Origin: Onthophagus taurus
Lineage: Eukaryota > Arthropoda > Insecta > Coleoptera > Scarabaeidae
DNA: 64,000 nt
Assembly (NCBI RefSeq): GCF_036711975.1
Contig: NC_091972.1
Coordinates: 4,779,001 to 4,843,000 of the forward strand
Direction of reading: 5' to 3'
The notes beneath the pieces are model-generated. The model ran no database searches, was not told where the DNA came from, and worked only from the letters and a program-made list of their open reading frames with translations. This document shows positions 10,401 to 19,400 of this stretch, in pieces. Made by a program: the position numbers and the translations under genes. Numbering within the stretch: position 1 is the stretch's first letter; the number at the start of each line of letters is the position of its first letter.

Positions 10401-13400
10401 ATAAGATCTCAATGATTCGAAGGCATTCTAGATATCAATCCATATTCTGATGATCCAGTAGTTGAAAAAAAGGAGTGTGTTGAAAATATGAATGAATATC
10501 TTGTAAATAGTAAAAATATGTTTTGTTTCTTTTTTATCAAGCTCGATAAAACGCCTAAAATTAATGCTTCTAGACCAGAATACCAAATGAAAACATTACA
10601 ATCGGGTTTAGCCGTCTCAATAAAAGGGTAGAACAATATAGCGCCGAATAATAAATAAAACTAACGTCTGAGGACGCACGGCTAAACCCGATACTTTCTA
10701 GTTCTAAGTCTAGCGTTAGTTCTAGTTTTGCACTAGCACTATCACTAGATCTAACAAAAGACCTAGAACTAGAATCATTCGGGTTTAGCCGTCTTGAGAG
10801 ACGTGCGGCTAAATCCGAATGTTTCTAATTCTAGGTCTAGTGTTAGTTCTATTTTTAGTTCAATAAAATTGTATAACAATATAGCGCGGAATAACAATTA
10901 AAACTAGAACTACCGCCCTTGATTTATACTTCGTATACAGGGTGTATCAAATGTCTGGAATATGGCCAGTTAATAACTTAGCCATTTGTGGTTTTAAAGA
11001 AAAATGTTTCAAATACAAGTTTCTTTAGTAATCATGGCGCATTTTTTTGGCGGTACTTGCTTGTTTGTATTGTTTTCTGTTTCGTTGCTATGGCAACCAA
11101 TATTATTATTTTAAATGGGATGCATACTTTGATTATATATAATATGGATTGAGCCAACGAGAGAGATAGCTTGCGCAAGGTGATCGAACCGAGATAGACA
11201 TAGAAGCGTACTGACATATAATGGGCGTGCGTTAATTTATAAGATAAAAAACTATCAATTAGAAGTAACATTTATAATACTTACAGGTGATGTGAAACTG
11301 TATTATCGCGAACTTTGCACACGAAACAATACATTTTTAAACATAACGGTGTGACTGGCTGTGACACAACAAAACGATAAACGTCAAATGGAAGAGGTTT
11401 GACACTTTTGTGCGCATGCGCCCGTCTGTTTAGTACCGTTTTATGTCTATCTTTGTTACACTTTCACATTATCGCTTTCCATCTGCGTCTATTCACCTTG
11501 AGCCACATTTTTGTTAGTAGATATATTCAGTTAGCTCAATCCATATTATATATAATCAAAGCTCTATGCGATGAACGTATCAAATAATATGATTGTATAA
11601 GAAACAAATCGAGAAAAATGCGTTTTTTGAAAGTCTTAAATCAGCTAATTACAATCAAAGTAGGCGCCGAAATAACGCCGTTGACAGCTTTAAATGTCAA
11701 AAAAATTACAGTTTCAACAATTATGAATAATTAATTATGTATGGTCATTGGTAACAGTCTTGTGTTAAAATTTTTTTTTAATATTTTGGATACTGTGAAT
11801 TGTGTAGTTTGTGTATCCGGGTAAATATTATTGAACAGTGTACAAACTTCACTTTGAGTGCGTTTTCTATCACCTGAACCGTACCCATACATTATTAATA
11901 TTTGGATTCCTTGTCGTTCGCTTAATTGCGCCATATTTGTTTAAACTGTCAATTTTTTGACATTTAAAGCTGCCAACGGCTTTAAAAAACGATTTTTTTC
12001 TAATACAACCATATGATTTGACATGTTCATCGCGTAGAGGGATTTATCTTCTATTAAAATATGCAAAAAAAACATGCATCCCATTTAAAATAACAATGGT
12101 TGCCATAGCAACGAAACAAAAATCAAGGTAAACAAGCAAGTATCGCCAAAAAATGCGCCACATTTAATAAAGAGTTTTTAATTTGAAACATTTCCTTTAA
12201 AACCACAAATGGCGAAGATATTGGCTATATTCCAGACATTTGACACACCCTGTATACAACTCGGGGAACACCCCAAGTTTATCTATGAACATGGAATAGA
12301 GCAACTTATAATAACCCGAGTTGGATTCTATCTATGAGCATTAACATTTATATTTAAATATATCATTGTATTAAATAATATGTCTTAAAAATATTTTGTC
12401 CGTTATATCGAAATTTTACTGTATTTAGAATTCTTCACAACTAAAATAGAAATAATGACAAACTTTTTCGCAAAGAATTACTATTTCATGATGTAATCCC
12501 AATTTTTTTTACGCTCTCTTTAACGAATAAGGTAACAAGTTATTTTAACAACTGTAATTATAAATCTATCATAATAAATTCATCATTATTACGTCATAAT
12601 TTTATTGTTGAAAATCAAAAAAATTATTATTATAAAATTATAAAACTTCATATAACATCGTGTATTCTAAATCAAACACCTATTCGGTTGCCGACGCTAC
12701 ACTAAAAGTGAAAGCTCTTAATGAAAACAAACCCCCCCAAGTCGATTTTATTGCAACTAAATCTCCGAACCATCCCGGGAGGTCTCTATATAAAGTCATC
12801 GGCGGTAGCTTCCGATATCGTCAAAAACCTACCGCCGACTTGTGTTCTACAAATTTTATTAGCAAAATTTATTAAATCCTAATTCAAAAAATTTTTAACC
12901 AAAAACAAAGGGAAAATGAACGCTTATCTAAAAGTGAGTGCAAAAAATAATTAAAATCAATTAAACTAATTTTTGTGTGTTAATAGATCGCCGTTTGCTT
13001 TGTGGCTCTTTTCGTTTGTATCGAATCTGGGTACATTGGGGGTGGCGGCGGATTTGATGGTGGATACGGCGGTGGTCTTGATGGTGGATACGGAGGTGGA
13101 GATGACGACAAAGACTACAAGGTAATCTTTAAAAATTAATTTAATTAGAATTCATTCATTTTATTCTTTAGGCTTATCCAAAGTACAACTTTAATTACGC
13201 CGTTAGCGACCCACACACTGGAGATGAAAAGCAACATCACGAAGAACGCGACGGCGATCAAGTAAAAGGATCCTACACACTCAAAGAAGCTGACGGAACA
13301 ACGCGTATTGTCGAATATCAAGCCGATAAACATAACGGATTCAACGCTGTCGTTCATAAAGTTGGACAACCAAATGGTGGACACGGTGGAGCTGGTGGTT

Positions 13401-16400
13401 ACGGTGGAGCTGGTGGTTACGGGGGTCATTATTAATTTTTCTTTCGATTTCGAAAGAAAAAGATAAAAAAACTCCAATGATCGATTCAAACTCTAGAATA
13501 TGTGATATTTATATATGTATTAACCTTATTCCTTTATTAATTTCTTCGTATTATTATTATTAATTATCGAATTGAATTTAAAACATTTTTTTGTATGTAT
13601 ATGTTAAGAATAAAACCACACACAGTCGCCGCAATTTAAGTTTCCATCTCGGAATAATCCGTAAAAAAATAAAGAAATAAATAAACATAATTGTTTATCT
13701 TAGACCTTTAAAATTTCTTTTAAGCTAATTAACATTTTTACTTTTCTATGATACTAATAGCAAACGACTTTCTAATATGTTCGGGCCGTCCGTGCAAACT
13801 ACCTCCTTGTCGTATCGTCAAAACCGTTAATTGTCGTGCTTTTATGGACCGGCAATGCGTTTCTTCTTTGAAGAAACGAACGATTATTCCTGGTACACAC
13901 AACCGGCACACGTTACTTTCCATTTTGAGACATTAAAAAAAATTCAATGATTATTAAGAGGCCGTGAAGTACTTGAATTCTCAAGTTCTCGATAACATCT
14001 ATGAAAGTCGAACTTCTATTATTTTTAGAATATAAAAATTTATTTCCAACAATCTTAATTATTTTGGATTGTGAATAGAATGTGGTCCAGGGTAAAAGTT
14101 ATAGATATATTCTTTATAGTATTATTAAAAAAGACTTCTCTTATACTCGTCACCTGGTACATATAATATAAGGCAAAAATACAACAAGAAAAAGTATACA
14201 AAATTCGTAAATTAGTCTGAAAAAGGAAAATCTCTTAAAAATACAACGTAATTAATAGGAGGTGACTACAGAAAACAAAAAATAAAAAACAAAACAAGAT
14301 AAAATAAACAAATAAAAGTTGCAATATGTTTTTCCATATTTAGATAATAGTTATTTATGTACCAAGTCGGCAAAGTGATGCTTTATCGAACGAGTCTGAG
14401 TTTGCGAGTCGAGCGAGCGAAGCGAGCGAGGCGAGTAAACAGGCGAGTTCGATAAAGACACTTTGCTGACGTGTTGCATACAACATTTTATCGCCAACCG
14501 CAAAATTTAACGATATGAAGATATTTTAACTTACCACTATTATTATAACATATGTCAAACGATTTGTTTTGTTAATATACCTCGGTAAAGTTACACTATG
14601 TATCAAAGGTCGGTAGTATAGTGGAGAGGGAAGTGCGCTTTTATACAGAAGGTACCGAGTTCAAATCCAACGGCATTTTTTTCCAATTGACAGCAATTAG
14701 CGGCAGGTAAAGTACTTTTTCTTCAAACGTCATTAAATGACAACTTTGTTATCGTGTTTACTCGCGGTAGAAGTAAGTCATTGTTGCATAACGACGGTTG
14801 GTAAGATCAACATAGCAAAAAAGTACTTCAGCGTTATGGCGCTAAAGTAAATTTCACTTTAGCGCCATAGCGCTGAAGCACATGTCACTTTAGCGCCGTA
14901 TTGGAAAAGATATTTTTTTGCTTCACGGACGCTAAGTAAAGATATTAAAAATTAATAAAAAATGAAACTAACCTTTTAATTGTTTGCTTTCTTATTTTCA
15001 TCTCAAATTAATATCACATAAAAAAACTAAATAAATTAAAGAACAAAACAAATAATTTTCCGAATAGTCTTTTATATTTTTTTTATTACACCATGTAAGA
15101 AATTTATTGTACGCACCATTATATATTTTAGTAGATTTCGAAGGTAATAAACTATTTTCTATTACCTTCTTCGCGATATCGTTAATTTCGGACGACATTT
15201 TGTACAAAATAAATTTAACTAACAGTTAAAAGTTAAAATTCGCGCAAAACTGTTTACTTTTTTTTATTGGTTGTCAAATTTACGTCGTCGTTGCTAACGT
15301 TATTTTGTCATGACGTCCTTCGATTTCTCATTAATACATAATAAGTTAATTGTCATTTTATTAAATTTATTAAAATTTATATTGCAATTATTTGCAACGT
15401 TTGAAGAAAAAATACTATGTTTTATTCGGAAGAGAAGCAGATTCGTTTGTGGCTGGTCCTCACTTCGTTCGTCCGGCAAACTGTCGGACACGCCACAATT
15501 TTAACGGCTCATCTGTCATTAGCGACAGACCACGCCATAAAAAGCACTGCTTCTCTTCCATATAAAACAATATACTATTGTCTGCCGGTAATAGCAGGTA
15601 ATAGTATATTAAAAAACAAGTTTCGTAAGACACGCTTAAAATGCACGAATTCAAGTTGAAAAACGAGTGGCGAAGCCACGAGTTTTTTAATGAATGAGTG
15701 CTTTAAGTCTTATGAAACGTGTTTTTTATGCTATTTTTTGTAATTCGCGTTTTTATACTCTTTTTTAACAAAAATAAAGTCAATTTTGGCAATGTAGGGA
15801 AACAGGTATGTAGCAGTTGGTAACACCAGAACACTTGAAAATAGAAACTTTGAATTGACAATTAGAAACTGTCAAAACACAAAATATATTCACCTGAAAA
15901 AAATGTTTGATGTACACCTCCCAAAATAAGAGAAATTGCTCAGAGTCCATGTTCTCATCATTGTGGACCTTGTATTTGATGCTAAGAACGTGTTTAAACA
16001 TCCATAGACAAAAATTGTCACATTGACAACTAGAAAAATTAATGACCCAATGTCACCAACTTGAACTGGTTCCATAAAATGTTACTATAATCTCATTACA
16101 GCATCGGATGCTGTAAAGAGTCTCATTACAGCACCCGTTTGAGTACTGTTATAGCTTCCATTGCCGTAGCGAATTACAAAAAGTACTTTGTCTGCCGCTA
16201 AATGCACAGTTTACTAGATAGTAGCACAAAGTGTCAATTTACTGCCGCAAATGGATAGCATAAAGTATGGTTTTGCTGCCGGTTGGCGATAAAAGCTTTT
16301 ATCTACAACTATTGAATTATCTATTCGTTATACATTTGATTTTTGACGGGTCGTGTCATTACTCGCATGACTGACAAGTGTTGAATAATGAAGCTATTAT

Positions 16401-19400
16401 TCCACAGTTCTGACACGACCTACTAATCAAAAAATAAAATATAACAGAAATGACAGCTTTCCTCACTTATAGTGAGGTTATGTCTGAAATGTCTATCAAG
16501 TTTTATTTTTTCTTTTTTTGATTTTTTTTTTTAAATTGAATAGTTGTAGATAAAGTATAGTATTCAACTTGCGTATAATGGGTGTTACCCACTCAGATTA
16601 CTTACCTTGTTGAATAATATACTATTTTGTAAATCGCGACGGTAATGAAAGCTATTACAGTACTCAAACGGGTGCTGTAATGAGACTCCTTACAGCATCC
16701 GATGCTGTAATGAGATTTTAGTAACATTTTATGGAACCAGTTCAAGTTGGTGACATTGAGTCATTAATTTTTATAAGGAAATTTTCTTCGGTTTTATCAC
16801 CCAAATTGTAAATGGTAGAGAGAGTTATAAGAGTGACTCTTATAATTTACCGGTCACAAGTTGTTTTTCATTTTTCAAGTTTTCATTGGTTTGTTGATTG
16901 GTTTAACAACATACTTGTGTGATTATACGTGAATAATTGATCGTTTACAGCTGGTGTTGTAATGATACCAACATTCTTAATCTGTTTTAAAACACCATGC
17001 CCGACGAACTCCTGATGATGATATTGTAAAATATCGAAACCGGTTGAGCGAATAAATTTATATCACCGTAAAGTACGATTTCATTAATTTCTACCATTAA
17101 TTTTTATAGTTGTCAATGTGACAATTTTTGTCTATGGATGTTTAAACACGTTCTTAGTATCGAATACAAGGTCCACAATGATGAGGACATTGAACTCTGA
17201 GCAATTTCTCTTATTTTGGGAGGTGCACATGAAAAATTTTTTTCAGGTGAATACATTTTGTGTTTTGACAATTTCTAATTGTCAATTCAAATTTCTATTT
17301 TCAAGTGTTACGTTGTTACCAACTGCTACATACCTATTTGCCTACATCGTCAAAATTTGTTTTATTTTTGTTAAAAAAAAGATAAAAACGCGAATTACAA
17401 AAAATAGCATAAAAAACACGTTTCGAAGAAACTTAAAGCACTCATTCATTAAAAAACGCGTAACTTCGCCGCTCGTTTTTCAACTTGAATTCGTACATTT
17501 CAAACGTGTCTTACGAAACTAGTTTTTTAACATACTATTATCTACGACTGCTTGGATAAGTCATCATTACCACACTCATTTGAGGTGATTTGAGTTAATT
17601 AATGAAATTCATTACGAACTGGTTTCATTACGTACGCACTTTTAGCACAATCAGAACAGACTTAATTTATTGAAACGATCAACAACACAAAAGAAAAAGT
17701 GGTACCTATTTAAAGAGAAACAATACTATTAATTATTTTATTTGTTATGTTTTTACATTTCAAAACACTTATTCCAGATGAGTAAACATGTTATTGAAAC
17801 AGACATTAATTCAAAATTGTCAACAATCATTTCAAAATATTTTTATAAACGTCAAAATAGACCTTTTTAAACAAATTGATTTTTACGTAATTTTTAGCAG
17901 TCGTCGATAAAATGTTGTGTATCACACGTGGGCTAGAGCATAATTACAGTACTCGTAGTAATTATGTTTCTAGCCCACTTATAATATAAATAACTATTAT
18001 CGCCCACTTTACGATATGAGGTTGGATAATTTTTAATGTATTGTAGATATTCTCGAACATTCCGTTCAGAGAATTTCAGTTCTGCAGCATTCGGCAAGCG
18101 CAAACCAGTCATGACTCTCAAGCATTTTCTTTGCCTCGCACATTAGCTTGGATTCAAGTAACACTCCCAGATATTTAACCAGTTGAGTGAGATTTGGAGG
18201 AATATCCCGTAAAGCAAACGTCAATAACTAAGTTTTCGACGCGTTCAACGCAAGATTATTAGATTCATACCAAGATAGAAGTCTTCGGGTAGAGCTAGAC
18301 ACAGCCTGATCACGAGTATTGAAATTAGAACGGGTATTTATAGTTGCTGTATTATCCGAATAAAGTACAACCCCCGAACTCTGTGGCAGGCAGCTGCATG
18401 TCATTAATAAATATCAAAAACAGCAACAGACTTAGTACAGATCCTTGTGGGACTCCGTATTTAACTGTAATTTTATCAGAAGAGAGACTTATAGTGAGTT
18501 TAGACATGCATGGATTTAGTGGCGCTAATAAAAACTGGAGCGCCAGTAAAATTAAATTGCATGTGTAAACATCAACTGGCATGCAAGTTGAAATCATGCA
18601 TGCATGGATCAGAAAAGTTTGCACCCTTCTGAAATTACTGGCGCCAGTGATGAGTCTAAAAACATGTAACCATGACAACATAGATTACTATCCACAAAAA
18701 TACAACATTTTTTAATGTCAAATTTAGGTTATGTTATGACACGATCTTTTCGTCGTTTCTTTTTCTGTATTTCTTTTATCTTTTTTTCCACTAAAAGTTT
18801 AGCGACTATTTTGCATGCTTTGGAAAGTTTACTCAACATATTGCACTCTGTACAATACACTTTAAAAATGAAACTGGCGTATCACTTATTTTTGTTTTCC
18901 CACATGTAGTGTAAACCTTTACTGACGTGCAAATAGAACTGGCGCAACTACTGGCGCCACTAAATCCATGCATGTCTAAACTCATCTTTAAGCAGTAGAA
19001 TGCTGGGTTCACTAGAATGGCGAGCTTTTAATTTTAGCAACAATAACTCGTGGTCAACGCAGTCGAAAGCCTTGGTCAGATTAAAAAGTGATATCTCAGT
19101 CAGTATTGAGTTAAGGAGTGTATTGAGAGGTGTTCAACAGCATGTGTGTTCAACAGCATGTGCTTTTCAAAAGAGTTAACCAACTGTGATTTAGTGAGAA
19201 GTTCAAATATTTTACCAAATATGGGAATGATCAAAATAGGTCAAGCCAATTCGCTGCTCCTACCCTTCTTAAAAATGGACACTATTTCTACCATCCTTGA
19301 ACAATTAAGGAAGGTGTTAGATTTCAGGCATTGATTTATCAGTTTACATAAGGGTATATACACTAAATGTTTAACATCTCTACTATTACAATTTCTTAGT

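Larger units (their letters stand above)
10934..12256 (-). mobile_element. Deleted mariner element with ~190-bp inverted repeats
   Basis: The ends TATACAGGGTGTATCAAATG and its near-complement flank arms that match over about 190 bp (10934-11125 and 12060-12256). The arms include GCCATTTGTGGTTTTAAAG and GTTGCTATGGCAACCA. The interior holds an N-terminal transposase fragment (11731-11934) and a nested element (11128-11560). Confidence 0.8.
15590..17545. repeat. Giant palindrome of about 2 kb
   Basis: The segment 15590-16295 reappears inverted at about 16625-17545. Shared pieces include AGTTTCGTAAGACACG, ACATACCT...CCAACTGC, the MEPVQVGD coding-like block, and the TACAGCACCCG / CGGGTGCTGTA pair. 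The centre is the dispersed repeat 16295-16625. A 319-bp insertion (16776-17094) interrupts only the right arm. One coding-like block (copies at 15780-16080, 16735-17350 and 57105-57420) is repeated within it. Confidence 0.8.

Noticed and set aside
10440-10460. CTGATGATCC as a hammerhead core
   Set aside because: It is part of the Mutator-like transposase reading (PYSDDPVV) with no stem II or GAAA partner.
13145-13489. 114-residue minus-strand ORF
   Set aside because: It is the antisense of the cuticle gene's third exon, which has clear domain and splice evidence.
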